Shown: positions 24,064 to 32,785, counted from the first letter of the stretch. The stretch is DNA of 64,000 bases from Oscillospiraceae bacterium (GCA_902801295.1 CADCHN010000005.1:1-64000), one strand, 5' to 3'. Notes: generated from the sequence alone by a model not told the origin. Program-made: numbers and translations.

Positions 24064-24582
24064 TTACTCTTTGACCGGCTCGGGATACTCGACGCCGAAG
24101 GTCTCGACCGAGACCTTTTTCATCACCTGGGGCGTCCGGGGTTTATCGTTGTAGTCGGTGCGCACGGCGGCGATGCGATCAACGGCTTCGATGCCCTCGA
24201 TCACCTTGCCGAATGCGGCGTACTGCCCGTCCAGGTGAGGAGAATCCTCATGCATGATGAAGAACTGACTGCCGGCGGAGTTGGGCGCCATGGTGCGGGC
24301 CATGGACAGCACGCCGCGCTCATGCTTGAGGTTGTTGGGGAAACGGTTGGCGGTGAATTCGCCCTTGATCGTGTAGCCGGGACCGCCGATGCCCTTGCCG
24401 AGCGGATCGCCGCCCTGGATCATAAAGCCGGGGATGACGCGATGGAAGATCACGCCGTCGTAAAAGCCCTTATTTACCAGGGAAATAAAGTTATTGACGG
24501 TGTTCGGTGCAATTTCGGGATAGAGCTCTGCCTTGATGATATCGCCGTTTTCCATTTCGATGGTCACAATGGGATTGCTCAT
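24064..24582 (-). CDS. Peptidyl-prolyl cis-trans isomerase, cyclophilin type
   Basis: 172 residues, a single cytoplasmic cyclophilin domain without signal peptide. Active-site blocks are complete: [15 protein letters not shown] (Arg and Gln of the catalytic site), [18 protein letters not shown] (the usual FFI...LD..H..FG region with His replaced in part by Tyr-Ala) and GSQFFIM. It overlaps the end of smpB by 4 bases (ATGA), so the two are translationally coupled, and tmRNA follows 111 bases downstream. Confidence 0.92.
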   Translation of the reverse strand: MSNPIVTIEMENGDIIKAELYPEIAPNTVNNFISLVNKGFYDGVIFHRVIPGFMIQGGDPLGKGIGGPGYTIKGEFTANRFPNNLKHERGVLSMARTMAPNSAGSQFFIMHEDSPHLDGQYAAFGKVIEGIEAVDRIAAVRTDYNDKPRTPQVMKKVSVETFGVEYPEPVKE

Positions 24583-25049
24583 TCGTAGGTCCTCTCTTTC
24601 ATTACTCTGTCGATGTCCCGCTTAGCCTGGCGATCCGCCTCACTGTCGCGCTTGTCGTGCAGCTTTTTGCCCTTGCAAAGACCGAGCTCCACTTTGACGC
24701 GGCTGTCCTTGAAGTACAGCGACAGTGGGATCAGCGCCACGCCGTCCTGCATGACCCGGGCGTTCAGCTTCAGAATCTCCCGCTTGTGCATCAGCAGTCT
24801 TCGGGGCCGTACGGGATCTTTATTAAAGATGTTGCCGTGCTCATAGGGACTGATATGCATGCCGCGCAGGAAAAGCTCGCCGTCCTTGATGGTACAGAAG
24901 GAGTCCTTCAGGTTGACGTTGCCGCCCCGCACGGATTTGACCTCGGTGCCGGCCAACTCAATGCCGGCTTCAAAGCGCTCCAGCACAAAGTATTCATGAA
25001 AAGCCTTTCGGTTGGCGCAGATCTCTTTGACGCCTTTCTGCTTGGCCAA
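24579..25049 (-). CDS. smpB: SsrA-binding protein SmpB
   Basis: 156 residues starting at a TTG codon (25049), seven bases after AAAGGAGG; the next upstream in-frame ATG (25082) would put that ribosome-binding site inside the gene and give a protein longer than the family. Complete OB-fold: [39 protein letters not shown] and the C-terminal basic tail GKKLHDKRD...[10 protein letters not shown] that enters the decoding centre. Binds tmRNA (23605) in trans-translation. Confidence 0.95.
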   Translation of the reverse strand: MAKQKGVKEICANRKAFHEYFVLERFEAGIELAGTEVKSVRGGNVNLKDSFCTIKDGELFLRGMHISPYEHGNIFNKDPVRPRRLLMHKREILKLNARVMQDGVALIPLSLYFKDSRVKVELGLCKGKKLHDKRDSEADRQAKRDIDRVMKERTYE

Positions 25050-25116
25050 AGCGCTCCCTCCTTTCCCGGGGATCGGAAGCATTTTACCACAGCAGAAGAA
25101 AAAATAAAAGTAGTTT

Positions 25117-25353
25117 TTATGAACGACGGCGGATTCTCGGCTCGCCGGAATATGTTCTGTGTCGGCGGGGAGGGGAGGGGCGGGCCAGCAAAAGACGCTG
25201 GTCGCCTCGGATAAACAAATCAATTTTCGGGCTGCTCCATGCGGGCAGCCCGTGCTCGATCAGACAGGCACGAACGAGCTGAAACAGATCCGCTGTCTCC
25301 TCAGTCTTTAAAATAACAGCAATCTGCTCACTTGTGACAATATATGTATCCAA
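25117..25353 (-). CDS. Small protein of unknown function upstream of smpB
   Basis: A 78-residue frame from a TTG start with GGAG seven bases upstream. The first 60 residues ([20 protein letters not shown]..., ending [13 protein letters not shown]) look like an ordinary mixed alpha/beta sequence; the last 18 are Arg-rich and could be read-through of a mutated end. It stops 67 bases before smpB. Gene status rests on the ribosome-binding site, the strand and the absence of any competing frame. Confidence 0.45.
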   Translation of the reverse strand: MDTYIVTSEQIAVILKTEETADLFQLVRACLIEHGLPAWSSPKIDLFIRGDQRLLLARPSPPRRHRTYSGEPRIRRRS

Positions 25354-25448
25354 TTTGAAACTCCTCTCACATTGAATTGTATAAATAGTGGCCGGATATC
25401 TTCATTTTATTCAAAATTTTTTCGTTTTTCTACGAGAAAATAATGGTA

Positions 25449-25492
25449 ATTTACATAATCCCATGATATAATGCAAATGCGATTATGTAAAT
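25449..25492 (+). promoter_or_regulatory. Inverted repeat flanking the -10 box of the Nudix gene
   Basis: ATTTACATAATC (25449-25460) and GATTATGTAAAT (25481-25492) are perfect complements separated by 20 bases; a TATAAT (25467-25472) sits between them. The -35 region is poor. The arrangement suggests an operator pair or a repressor-bound promoter for the Nudix hydrolase. Confidence 0.6.
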
Positions 25493-25522
25493 CATTTTCA
25501 TTATGCATTTGGGGTGTTTGCT

Positions 25523-26071
25523 ATGGACTGTACAGAGAAGAGAATAGACGGAGAGGTCAAATACAAAGGCGTGATCGTCACCGTCCGTTTGGATCGCGCG
25601 GAACTGTCCAACGGCAAAATCGTCAAGCGTGAGGTCGTGGAGCATCCCGGCGGCGTTACGATTCTTCCGGTGGATGAGAACGGCCTTTGCACCATGGTTC
25701 GTCAATTTCGGTATCCCTTTGGCCGTATGATGCTCGAGGCTCCGGCCGGCAAGCTTGAACCGGGCGAGGATCCGATGGAGAGCGCGGTGCGCGAGCTGTC
25801 GGAGGAGACGGGCTACACAGCTGACGAGTGGATTGACTTCGGCGCCTGCTGCACCTCTCCGGGCTTCTCCAGCGAAGTGCTGCACGTCTATCTGGCGATG
25901 GGCCTGCATGAAGGCCGCAGCCATCCGGATGAGGATGAGTTCCTGAACACCGAGAAAATCCCTCTCAGCGAGCTTAGCCGCATGGTGATGGCTGGGGAGA
26001 TCGACGATGCGAAAACCATCGTCGCAGTTCTCAAGGCGGAGAAATACCTGAACGAGCATAAGACAAAATAA
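25523..26071 (+). CDS. Nudix hydrolase, ADP-ribose pyrophosphatase type
   Basis: 182 residues from ATG 25523; a GTG three codons earlier is possible. The Nudix box is complete: G76-K-L-E-P-G-E82 ... R90-E-L-S-E-E95-T-G97, holding the metal-binding glutamates. The preceding VRQFRYPFGRMMLEAPAG and following CTSPGFSSEVLHVYLA regions are those of ADP-ribose pyrophosphatases (NudF/YqkG). Hydrolyses ADP-ribose or a similar nucleoside diphosphate in the cytoplasm. Followed at once by the murA promoter. Confidence 0.92.
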   Translation: MDCTEKRIDGEVKYKGVIVTVRLDRAELSNGKIVKREVVEHPGGVTILPVDENGLCTMVRQFRYPFGRMMLEAPAGKLEPGEDPMESAVRELSEETGYTADEWIDFGACCTSPGFSSEVLHVYLAMGLHEGRSHPDEDEFLNTEKIPLSELSRMVMAGEIDDAKTIVAVLKAEKYLNEHKTK

Positions 26072-26075
26072 CTCC

Positions 26076-26104
26076 TTGCAGCTTGATACTATATATGATA
26101 TAAT
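26076..26104 (+). promoter_or_regulatory. Sigma-A promoter of murA
   Basis: TTGCAG, 17 bases, TATAAT, starting four bases after the Nudix stop codon. The leader before the start codon is about 45 bases. Confidence 0.7.
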
Positions 26105-26153
26105 AATTCATTGGCGAGCCGCAGATCTTGTGGACGCAAACCGGGAAAGGTGT

Positions 26154-27464
26154 ATGACTGTGGATAAGTACGTTATTAAGGGCGGCACCATGCTGCACGG
26201 CGAAGTGGAAATCAGCGGTGCCAAAAACGCTGCCGTAGCGATCATTCCTGCAGCGCTGATGGTTGACGGTGTTTGCCGTATTGAAAATATCCCTCAGATC
26301 AGCGATACCGATATGCTGCTGACGATTCTGTCCCATCTGGGTGCCAAGGTCAGCTTTATCAATCAATCCACCATTGAAATTGACTGCACAGACGTGCATT
26401 TTCAGGACGCACCTTTCGAGCTTACCCGTAAGATTCGCGCGTCCTATTATCTGATCGGCGCCATGCTTGGGCGCTTCGGCAAGGCCAAGACCACGATGCC
26501 CGGCGGCTGCAATTTCGGCGTTCGTCCCATCGAGCAGCACATCAAGGGCATGACGATGCTCGGCGCCGATGTCGACATCAAAAACGGCTTTGTGTTTGCC
26601 GATGCTAAGGAAGGCCGTCTGCGCGGCGCACGCATCTATCTCGATAAGGTCTCTGTCGGCGCAACCATGAATATCATCCTGGCTGCCACGCTGGCTTCCG
26701 GCCGCACGGTGATCGAGAACGCCGCCCGTGAGCCGCATATTGTGGATCTGGCGAACTTCCTCAACTCCATGGGCGCGGACATTCGCGGCGCCGGTACCGA
26801 CACCGTGAAGATCAATGGCGTAGACCGTCTGCACGGCGGCAGCTATACTATCATTCCCGACCAGATCGAGGCCGGTACTTACATGGTGGCTGCTGCGGCG
26901 ACCTGCGGTGAAGTGCTCATCAAAAACGTCATTCCCAAACACCTCGAGTGCATCAGCGCCAAGCTCCGAGAGACCGGCACCATCGTGCAGGAATACGAGG
27001 ATTCCGTTCTTGTCAAGGGCGCGAGAAATCTTCGTCGTGCCAATATCAAAACCCTGCCTTATCCCGGCTTCCCGACTGATATGCAGCCGCAGATGGGCGC
27101 GCTGCTGTGCCTGGCCAACGGCACCTCGATCATCACCGAGGGCATTTACGACAACCGATTTAAATACGTCAATGAGCTGAGAAAAATGGGCGCGGAGTGC
27201 CAGGTGGACGGACGTATCGCTGTTTTTGAGGGCGGCACCAAGCTGACCGGCGCCGTCGTGCAGGCCTGCGATCTGCGTGCCGGTGCGGCGATGGTCATTG
27301 CCGGTATGTGTGCCAACGGGATCACCGAAGTCGAGGACGTGCATTTTATTGAACGCGGCTATGAAAACTTCGTCGGCAAGCTGAACTCACTCGGTGCGGA
27401 TATCCAGATTGTCAGCGTGCCGGAGGAGACGGAAGCTGCGGATCGCATCGTCTACGTCGGATGA
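26154..27464 (+). CDS. murA: UDP-N-acetylglucosamine 1-carboxyvinyltransferase
   Basis: 436 residues; transfers enolpyruvate from PEP to UDP-GlcNAc, first step of peptidoglycan synthesis. SGAKNAA (K24-N25) and the loop MPGGCNFGVRPIE with C119, the residue alkylated by fosfomycin, are intact. The frame extends upstream to 26076, over the promoter, so that is rejected. AAAGG lies three bases before the ATG at 26154 but nine bases before a GTG at 26160, and a start there (MDKYVIKGG) would fit the family equally. Overlaps the next gene by 4 bases. Confidence 0.96.
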   Translation: MTVDKYVIKGGTMLHGEVEISGAKNAAVAIIPAALMVDGVCRIENIPQISDTDMLLTILSHLGAKVSFINQSTIEIDCTDVHFQDAPFELTRKIRASYYLIGAMLGRFGKAKTTMPGGCNFGVRPIEQHIKGMTMLGADVDIKNGFVFADAKEGRLRGARIYLDKVSVGATMNIILAATLASGRTVIENAAREPHIVDLANFLNSMGADIRGAGTDTVKINGVDRLHGGSYTIIPDQIEAGTYMVAAAATCGEVLIKNVIPKHLECISAKLRETGTIVQEYEDSVLVKGARNLRRANIKTLPYPGFPTDMQPQMGALLCLANGTSIITEGIYDNRFKYVNELRKMGAECQVDGRIAVFEGGTKLTGAVVQACDLRAGAAMVIAGMCANGITEVEDVHFIERGYENFVGKLNSLGADIQIVSVPEETEAADRIVYVG

Positions 27465-28228
27465 AGCTCTGCGTTTTCGCCAGCGGTTCGTCCGGGAACT
27501 GTCTGCTTGTTTCTGATCATCAAACACATATATTAATCGACGCCGGGATCTCCATGCGCAGGATGCAGGGATTTCTGTCTCAGAGTGGACTTTCCTGGCA
27601 GGATATCGACGGAGTGCTCATTACGCATGAGCACTCCGATCATATTTCCGGGCTGGATTCGTTGGTTAATAAAACCGGGCTGCGGGTCTATGCTCCGCAT
27701 ACGGTGGCTAACCGCCTTCTTGGCCGCCTGCCTGCGCTGGAGGACAATCTGCGCGTGATTCCTGTGGGCGAAGCTTTCTCTGTTGGAGGATGCCGCGTAA
27801 CAGCTTTTCACACGCCGCATGACACCGACGAGAGCGTCGGTTATCGCGTGGAAGGCAGCGCGATTTTTGCGCTTGCCACGGACATGGGGCGGGTGACAGA
27901 TGAAATTCAAAACGGACTGCGCGGCGCGGACGCGGTTTTGATCGAGGCAAACCACGATCTCCAGATGCTCCGGGACGGACCGTATCCCTTCTCGCTCAAG
28001 CGTCGGATTATTTCCGACCACGGGCATCTCAGTAATGACGCCTGTGCGCTGCTTGCACGCGAGCTTGCCGCATCCGGAACCGGACAGATCATCCTCGGGC
28101 ATCTTAGCCGGGAGAATAATTGTCCGGAGCTTGCGCAGCAAACCGTCTCTGCTGCGCTGGCGGGCTTGCAGACCGAATTGTATTGCGCGCCGCCGCTTGG
28201 GCCGCTGACGCTGGAAGTGTTGAATTAA
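27461..28228 (+). CDS. walJ: MBL-fold hydrolase, WalJ/YycJ family
   Basis: 255 residues beginning MKLCVFASGSSGNCLLV, the family signature. The metal site THEHSDH (H56, H58, D60, H61), a second His in FHTPHDT and H in ISDHGHLSN are all in place. YycJ/WalJ is a metallo-beta-lactamase-fold enzyme, proposed 5'-3' DNA exonuclease with ties to WalRK signalling and mismatch repair in Bacillus. Here it is coupled to murA and followed by rlmH, an order shared with other Firmicutes. Confidence 0.88.
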   Translation: MKLCVFASGSSGNCLLVSDHQTHILIDAGISMRRMQGFLSQSGLSWQDIDGVLITHEHSDHISGLDSLVNKTGLRVYAPHTVANRLLGRLPALEDNLRVIPVGEAFSVGGCRVTAFHTPHDTDESVGYRVEGSAIFALATDMGRVTDEIQNGLRGADAVLIEANHDLQMLRDGPYPFSLKRRIISDHGHLSNDACALLARELAASGTGQIILGHLSRENNCPELAQQTVSAALAGLQTELYCAPPLGPLTLEVLN

Positions 28229-28233
28229 CTGCC

Positions 28234-28716
28234 ATGCTGTACATCAAACTAATCTGCGTAGGAAAGCTGCGCGAAAAATATTATATTGATGCTTTTCAGG
28301 AATATGCCAAGCGTCTCAGCGCATATTGTCGGCTTGACTGTCTGGAAATCCAGGAGCAGCGTCTGCCGGATCATCCGGCTGATAAGGAACTTTCCGCAGC
28401 GCTGGATCGGGAAGCAGGGGAGATCCTTCGGGCGATTCCCGCGGACGCCTATCTCTGCGCGCTTTGTGTGGAAGGAAAGCAGATTCCCAGTGAGGGAATG
28501 GCGGAGATGATCGCCGCGCGCGAAAACTCCGGTAAGCCGAAGCTCTGCTTCGTCATCGGCGGTTCTTTTGGACTTTCTCCTGCGGTGAAGCAGAGAGCCG
28601 ATTATAAGCTCAGTTTTTCGAAAATGACCTTTCCGCACCATTTGGCTCGCGTCATGCTCACCGAGCAGATTTATCGAGGCTTTAAAATCAATGAGGGATC
28701 CCGTTATCATAAATAA
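28234..28716 (+). CDS. rlmH: 23S rRNA pseudouridine-1915 N3-methyltransferase
   Basis: 160 residues from ATG 28234, the normal size. SPOUT-class features: FVIGGSFGLSP (the knotted SAM-binding loop) and LSFSKMTFPHHLARVMLTEQIYRGFKI with the C-terminal YHK. It methylates a pseudouridine in helix 69 of 23S rRNA on assembled 70S ribosomes. The frame upstream of 28234 overlaps walJ and is not used. Six bases behind walJ. Confidence 0.95.
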   Translation: MLYIKLICVGKLREKYYIDAFQEYAKRLSAYCRLDCLEIQEQRLPDHPADKELSAALDREAGEILRAIPADAYLCALCVEGKQIPSEGMAEMIAARENSGKPKLCFVIGGSFGLSPAVKQRADYKLSFSKMTFPHHLARVMLTEQIYRGFKINEGSRYHK

Positions 28717-28728
28717 GGAGGCTCATCT

Positions 28729-29049
28729 ATGGCAGACAAACTGAACATTGAATGGGGCAGAAATGATTATTCCGACCTGCTCAAGCGTTGGCCGAAGGAT
28801 GAAAACGGTCAGCCGGAGGCGCCAGTTTTCCTTCGTTCAGAAAAAAACCTTGACATGAGCGACGAATTGTTGGTTAATATGCTTGAGGCGTATCAGATCC
28901 CCTGTCTGCGCATTTATCCGGGCGACGGCTCTTTCGGGCGCGTTGTTCTGGGAACGAGCGGCTGGGGCGTGGATATTTACGTACCGGAAAGCCTTTATGA
29001 GGACGCCAAAGAATTAACTGAAGGAGAAATCAGCTATGAGGACTTATAA
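28729..29049 (+). CDS. Small protein, DUF2007-like
   Basis: 106 residues, preceded by AAGGAGG. The middle part MSDELLVNMLEAYQIPCLRIYPGDGSFGRVVLGTS followed by GVDIYVPESLYEDAKEL (only key blocks ML.AY.IPC and VDIYVPE..YEDA quoted as diagnostic) resembles the DUF2007 'putative signal-transducing' fold, in which a flexible loop is followed by a beta strand and helix. The N-terminal 40 residues are not part of that fold. Overlaps the phosphoglucomutase start by 14 bases. Confidence 0.65.
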   Translation: MADKLNIEWGRNDYSDLLKRWPKDENGQPEAPVFLRSEKNLDMSDELLVNMLEAYQIPCLRIYPGDGSFGRVVLGTSGWGVDIYVPESLYEDAKELTEGEISYEDL

Positions 29050-30763
29050 GGAAGAATACCAGCATTGGCTGGACAGCCCTGCGCTCAACGAGCAGGAGTG
29101 GGCGGAACTGAGCGCGATTGCCGACGACGAAAAAGAAATCGAAAACCGCTTTTACGCGCCACTGTCCTTTGGCACCGCGGGACTTCGCGGTACGATGAAG
29201 GTCGGCCTTCACCATATGAACATCCACATTATCCGCCATGCGACTCAGGCCTTCGCTAACGTCATTATTGCCGAGGGACCCGAGGCCATGGAGAAGGGCA
29301 TCGCGATTGCACACGACTGCCGTCTCAACGGCGTTGAGTTTGCCCGCGAGGCCGCCTGCGTGATGGCTGCCAACGGCATCAAGGTGCGGCTCTTTGATGA
29401 GCTGCGTCCCACACCGGAACTGAGCTTTGCCGTTATTCACTACGGCTGTGCCGCCGGTTTGAACGTCACGGCAAGCCACAACCCCAAGGAATATAACGGC
29501 TACAAGGTCTACTGGTCCGACGGCGCTCAGCTGCCTCCGCAGAAGGCCGAGGCGATCGCGCAGCAGATGGAGCAGATCGATATTTTCACCGGCTTCAAGA
29601 CCTGCGACTTCAACGAGGCCGTGCGTGAAGGGAAAATCATCCTTCTCGGCGAAGAGACCGACGAGGCGTTCCTCTCCGAGGTCATGGCCATGGCCATTGA
29701 TAAAGAAGCCGTCGCCGCCGTCGCTGATGAGTTCAAAATCGTCTACACGCCGTTCCACGGCTGCGGCCACAAGCTGGTTCCCGAAGCCCTGCGCCGCCTC
29801 GGCATCAAGCATCTCTATCCCGTGCCTGAGCAGATGGTGATCGACGGCAACTTCCCGACGGTCGTCAGCCCGAACCCCGAAAACCCCGAGGGCTTCTATC
29901 TGGCGGTCGATCTGGCCCGCAAGGTGGGCAGTGATCTGATTATCGGCACCGATCCCGACTCCGACCGCATCGGCACCATGGTGCGCTCCGGCGACGACTA
30001 CGTCACCATCACCGGCAACCAGATGGGTGTGCTGCTGCTTGACTATATCATCAATGCCCGCAAGGCGACCGGCACCATGCCTGAAAACCCCGGCACGATG
30101 AACAGTATTGTCAGCACCACGATGGCCCGCGTTGTGGCCGAGGCCAACGACGTTCACTTTGAGGATACCTTCACGGGCTTCAAGTTCATGGCTGAGCGCG
30201 TGGCTGAGTGGGAGGCCGCCGGCACCTACAAGTATATCTTCGCGTTTGAAGAAAGCTACGGCTACATGATGGGCGACTTCGTCCGCGACAAGGATGCCGT
30301 GACCGCTTCTCTGCTGGTCGCCGAGATGGCTGCGCACTATCATCAGAAGGGCATGACTCTGCTCGACGCGATGAATGCGCTGTACGAGAAGTACGGCTGG
30401 TTCGAGGAAAAAACGCTGAATCTCGTCATGCCCGGTTTGGACGGACTGCAGAAGATGGATGCTCTGATGAGCCGCATGCGCAATGAACCGCCGAAGGAGA
30501 TCGGCGGCGTCGAGGTTGTGCGTGAGCGCGATTATCTGGACGGCAGCATCACGGTTCCGGGACTTGGCAAGGTCGGCAAGACGCCGTTCTGGGGGTCTAA
30601 TGTTCTCTACTTTGAACTGAACGACGGCAGCAGCTTTATTATCCGTCCCTCCGGCACCGAGCCTAAAATCAAGATCTATCTGCTGGTGCGCGGCGCAAGC
30701 CGTGAGGATTGCCATCAGCGCCTCGAAAACTATCTTGCTTACGCTGAGGCGCTCGGCGAATGA
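29036..30763 (+). CDS. Phosphoglucomutase/phosphomannomutase family protein
   Basis: 575 residues of the alpha-D-phosphohexomutase superfamily in the long PgcA form. TASHNPKEYNGYKVY contains the phosphoserine, GTDPDSDRIG the Mg2+-binding loop, FAFEESYGYM the sugar-binding loop and RPSGTEPKIKIYL the phosphate-binding loop. Interconverts glucose-1-P and glucose-6-P (or mannose equivalents), supplying UDP-glucose for glycolipids and wall polymers. GAAGGAGAAATC precedes the ATG; the gene overlaps both neighbours. Confidence 0.93.
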   Translation: MRTYKEEYQHWLDSPALNEQEWAELSAIADDEKEIENRFYAPLSFGTAGLRGTMKVGLHHMNIHIIRHATQAFANVIIAEGPEAMEKGIAIAHDCRLNGVEFAREAACVMAANGIKVRLFDELRPTPELSFAVIHYGCAAGLNVTASHNPKEYNGYKVYWSDGAQLPPQKAEAIAQQMEQIDIFTGFKTCDFNEAVREGKIILLGEETDEAFLSEVMAMAIDKEAVAAVADEFKIVYTPFHGCGHKLVPEALRRLGIKHLYPVPEQMVIDGNFPTVVSPNPENPEGFYLAVDLARKVGSDLIIGTDPDSDRIGTMVRSGDDYVTITGNQMGVLLLDYIINARKATGTMPENPGTMNSIVSTTMARVVAEANDVHFEDTFTGFKFMAERVAEWEAAGTYKYIFAFEESYGYMMGDFVRDKDAVTASLLVAEMAAHYHQKGMTLLDAMNALYEKYGWFEEKTLNLVMPGLDGLQKMDALMSRMRNEPPKEIGGVEVVRERDYLDGSITVPGLGKVGKTPFWGSNVLYFELNDGSSFIIRPSGTEPKIKIYLLVRGASREDCHQRLENYLAYAEALGE

Positions 30764-31299
30764 ATCTCTGGACTCTTTTCGTATCCTTCGCAAAGGTCGG
30801 CGTGCTGACCTTTGGCGGAGGATACGCCATGATACCGATCCTTGAGCGAGAGATCGTCGATCAACAGGGCTGGGCCAGCAGCGAAGAGCTGATGGATTAC
30901 TATGCGGTCGGCCAATGCACGCCGGGCGTCATCGCGGTCAACACCGCCACCTTCATCGGCCGCAAAGTCGCGGGTACCGTTGGCGGCGTTGTCGCCACGG
31001 CTGGCGTTGTGTTTCCGTCTGTGGTAATTATCTGCGTCATCGCCGGGATTTTGTCCAATTTTGCGGATATTCCCGCGGTGCAGAGCGCATTCGCAGGGAT
31101 TCGTGTCTGCGTCTGTGTGCTGATTTTCAATGCGGTCGTGAAGCTCTGGAAGGCGGCAGTGCCTGATAAAGGCGCACTGGTGCTTGCGCTTCTGGTATTT
31201 ATTCTGTCGGTTTTTCTGAAGCTTTCGCCGGTTGTCTTTGTGATTTTCTGTGCGCTTGCCGGGATTCTGCTGACCAGATTGGGGGTGCGCGGAAAATGA
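30760..31299 (+). CDS. Chromate transporter family protein (CHR, first half)
   Basis: 179 residues with five or six hydrophobic segments. VGVLTFGGGYAMIPILEREIV and GQCTPGVIAVNTATFIG are the CHR-domain signatures (FGGG and the TPG loop). It is one short-chain half; the second half follows with a 4-base overlap and shows inverted pairing, as in Bacillus ywrA/ywrB. Expected to form a heterodimeric anion exporter in the membrane; chromate as natural substrate is unlikely in an anaerobe, so the true anion is open. Confidence 0.88.
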   Translation: MNLWTLFVSFAKVGVLTFGGGYAMIPILEREIVDQQGWASSEELMDYYAVGQCTPGVIAVNTATFIGRKVAGTVGGVVATAGVVFPSVVIICVIAGILSNFADIPAVQSAFAGIRVCVCVLIFNAVVKLWKAAVPDKGALVLALLVFILSVFLKLSPVVFVIFCALAGILLTRLGVRGK

Positions 31300-31874
31300 T
31301 TCTGCTGCTACGCCTGTTCTGGGAGTTTTTCAAAACCGGTCTCTTTGCCGTCGGCGGCGGCATGGCAACGCTGCCTTTTCTTTACAACATTTCGGACAGC
31401 ACCGGCTGGTTCACGCATGCGCAGCTGGCGGATATGATTGCCGTCTCGGAATCGACGCCCGGCCCGATCGGCGTCAATATGGCCACCTACGTCGGCTTTA
31501 CAACGGCCGGGATTCCCGGCGCGATAACTGCGACCGTCGGGCTCGTGACCCCGAGCGTCATCATCATATTGCTGATCGCGCGCGTGTTGTCCGCTTTTCG
31601 CCAAAACAAGTACGTGGACGCCGCGTTTTACGGTCTGCGTCCGTGCTCTGTCGGCCTGATTGCTGCGGCGGGACTGATGGTGGTCAAGATCGCTCTTTTT
31701 GATTTCGACCTCTTTCATCAAACCGGACGGCTGCTGGATGTTTTTAACGTCAGGGCTCTGATTCTTGCCGCTGTGCTGCTGTTTCTGACGCGCGGCGTGA
31801 AAAAACTGAAGAAGCTGCATCCGGTCGTTTACATCCTCGCCTCCGCTGTCGTTGGTATTGTGTTTGCATTTTAA
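31296..31874 (+). CDS. Chromate transporter family protein (CHR, second half)
   Basis: 192 residues, related to the preceding gene: KTGLFAVGGGMATLPFLYN and SESTPGPIGVNMATYVG are the same two signatures. The topology is expected to be opposite to the first half. Translation is coupled to it by an ATGA overlap, supporting a two-chain carrier. The transcript ends at the hairpin directly behind it. Confidence 0.88.
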   Translation: MILLLRLFWEFFKTGLFAVGGGMATLPFLYNISDSTGWFTHAQLADMIAVSESTPGPIGVNMATYVGFTTAGIPGAITATVGLVTPSVIIILLIARVLSAFRQNKYVDAAFYGLRPCSVGLIAAAGLMVVKIALFDFDLFHQTGRLLDVFNVRALILAAVLLFLTRGVKKLKKLHPVVYILASAVVGIVFAF

Positions 31875-31877
31875 TAT

Positions 31878-31910
31878 AAAACGGTGTGGATCCATTCTCC
31901 ACACCGTTTT
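31878..31910. terminator. Bidirectional terminator
   Basis: AAAACGGTGTGGA and TCCACACCGTTTT form a 13-bp stem with a 7-base loop. It ends both the transporter transcript and the convergent nitroreductase gene. Confidence 0.8.
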
Positions 31911-31911
31911 G

Positions 31912-32577
31912 TTATATCCAGTTGAAATGATCTTTCCCTGCGCCGATTTCGAAGTGATATTTGGCGATGCCGAGGTCGATCATCGTACAGGCGCCGCGCG
32001 GCGCCTCAGCTTTCACGCCGTTTTCTGTCAGTGTGAACAGAGATTTCTGCTGGTTGACGGCTGTCGGAGCCAGCAGCACGGCTTCCATTCCGGCTTGAAA
32101 CCATGCCGGCGCATCGCCTTCAGCACGGCAGAGTTTTTCCAATGCTTTGCTGCGGTGAGGTACTCCTTGCGTCAGGCCATAGCCAATCGCAATGACGATC
32201 ACCAGCTTTTCACCGGGACAGATCTCAAACGCACCGGGCACCTTTTTGTATGTCAGCTTGACCCAGCATGTGTTGAGCCCGAGCGTCTGAGCGTAGAGCA
32301 CCAGCTTTTCGCCGTAATAGCCGCAGCGTTCGTCGAGTTCGTCACTTGCGGGACCGACCAGGGCAAGATAATTGCTCACACCGCGGAAATTGCCGTAGTG
32401 CGCGAGCATGCTGCTGAAGGCTTTGGGTTCATTCTTGACAAGCTGGATATGAAGTCCGGCCTCCCGGTTGATTTCGTCGATCATAGCTTCGAGCGCGGCG
32501 GCAGTTTCCGGCTCAAGCGGCCGGTCCTGATACTGCCTGACGGAGTGGCGCGCCCGGATGGCTTCCTGAATGGTCAT
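31912..32577 (-). CDS. Nitroreductase family protein
   Basis: 221 residues. IRARHSVRQYQDRPLEPE is the N-terminal FMN-phosphate binding motif of the nitroreductase fold; GYYGEKLVLYAQTLGLNTCWV is the central helix and VIAIGYG the C-terminal FMN strand. Homodimeric FMN enzyme of the cytoplasm; its electron acceptor is unknown. One complete domain, no ferredoxin fusion. Stand-alone gene. Confidence 0.88.
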   Translation of the reverse strand: MTIQEAIRARHSVRQYQDRPLEPETAAALEAMIDEINREAGLHIQLVKNEPKAFSSMLAHYGNFRGVSNYLALVGPASDELDERCGYYGEKLVLYAQTLGLNTCWVKLTYKKVPGAFEICPGEKLVIVIAIGYGLTQGVPHRSKALEKLCRAEGDAPAWFQAGMEAVLLAPTAVNQQKSLFTLTENGVKAEAPRGACTMIDLGIAKYHFEIGAGKDHFNWI

Positions 32578-32607
32578 GCGATCACCTCATATTCGTTTGA
32601 TACAATG

Positions 32608-32635
32608 ATTATAGCGCCGGATTATTTCTTGTCAA
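32608..32635 (-). promoter_or_regulatory. Sigma-A promoter of the nitroreductase gene
   Basis: TTGACA, 16 bases, TATAAT on the minus strand; a TGAGGTGATC ribosome-binding site precedes the ATG. Confidence 0.75.
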
Positions 32636-32714
32636 GGGAGATGGATTCGGCAGGGGAGTGTATTACACGCTCACTATATTTGAGCGAAGCGGATATTTCG
32701 CACTGATTGTTCGG

Positions 32715-32757
32715 CACCAGAAAAGGGGCATCCGAAAGGATGCCCTTTTTGTGGTGC
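32715..32757 (-). terminator. Hairpin/terminator downstream of tRNA-Leu (most distal of three)
   Basis: CACCAGAAAAGGGGCATCC pairs with GGATGCCCTTTTTGTGGTG over nearly its full length around a GAAA tetraloop. On the minus strand CCCCTTTT follows the core stem. It lies about 140 bases beyond tRNA-Leu and could end that transcript or the short plus-strand region. Confidence 0.6.
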
Positions 32758-32785
32758 TCAGGGGCAATTCAAATCCGAACCCATA

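Noticed and set aside
25082..25223. Longer N-terminus of SmpB from upstream start codons
   Set aside because: It would place the AAAGGAGG ribosome-binding site within the gene and exceed the family length; the TTG at 25049 fits both.
29030..30793. 587-residue frame opposite the phosphoglucomutase gene
   Set aside because: Antisense shadow; the plus strand has a complete enzyme with all motifs.
30760..31874. Frameshifted single chromate transporter gene
   Set aside because: Both halves have full CHR signatures and their own starts; two-gene short-chain CHR transporters are known in Firmicutes.
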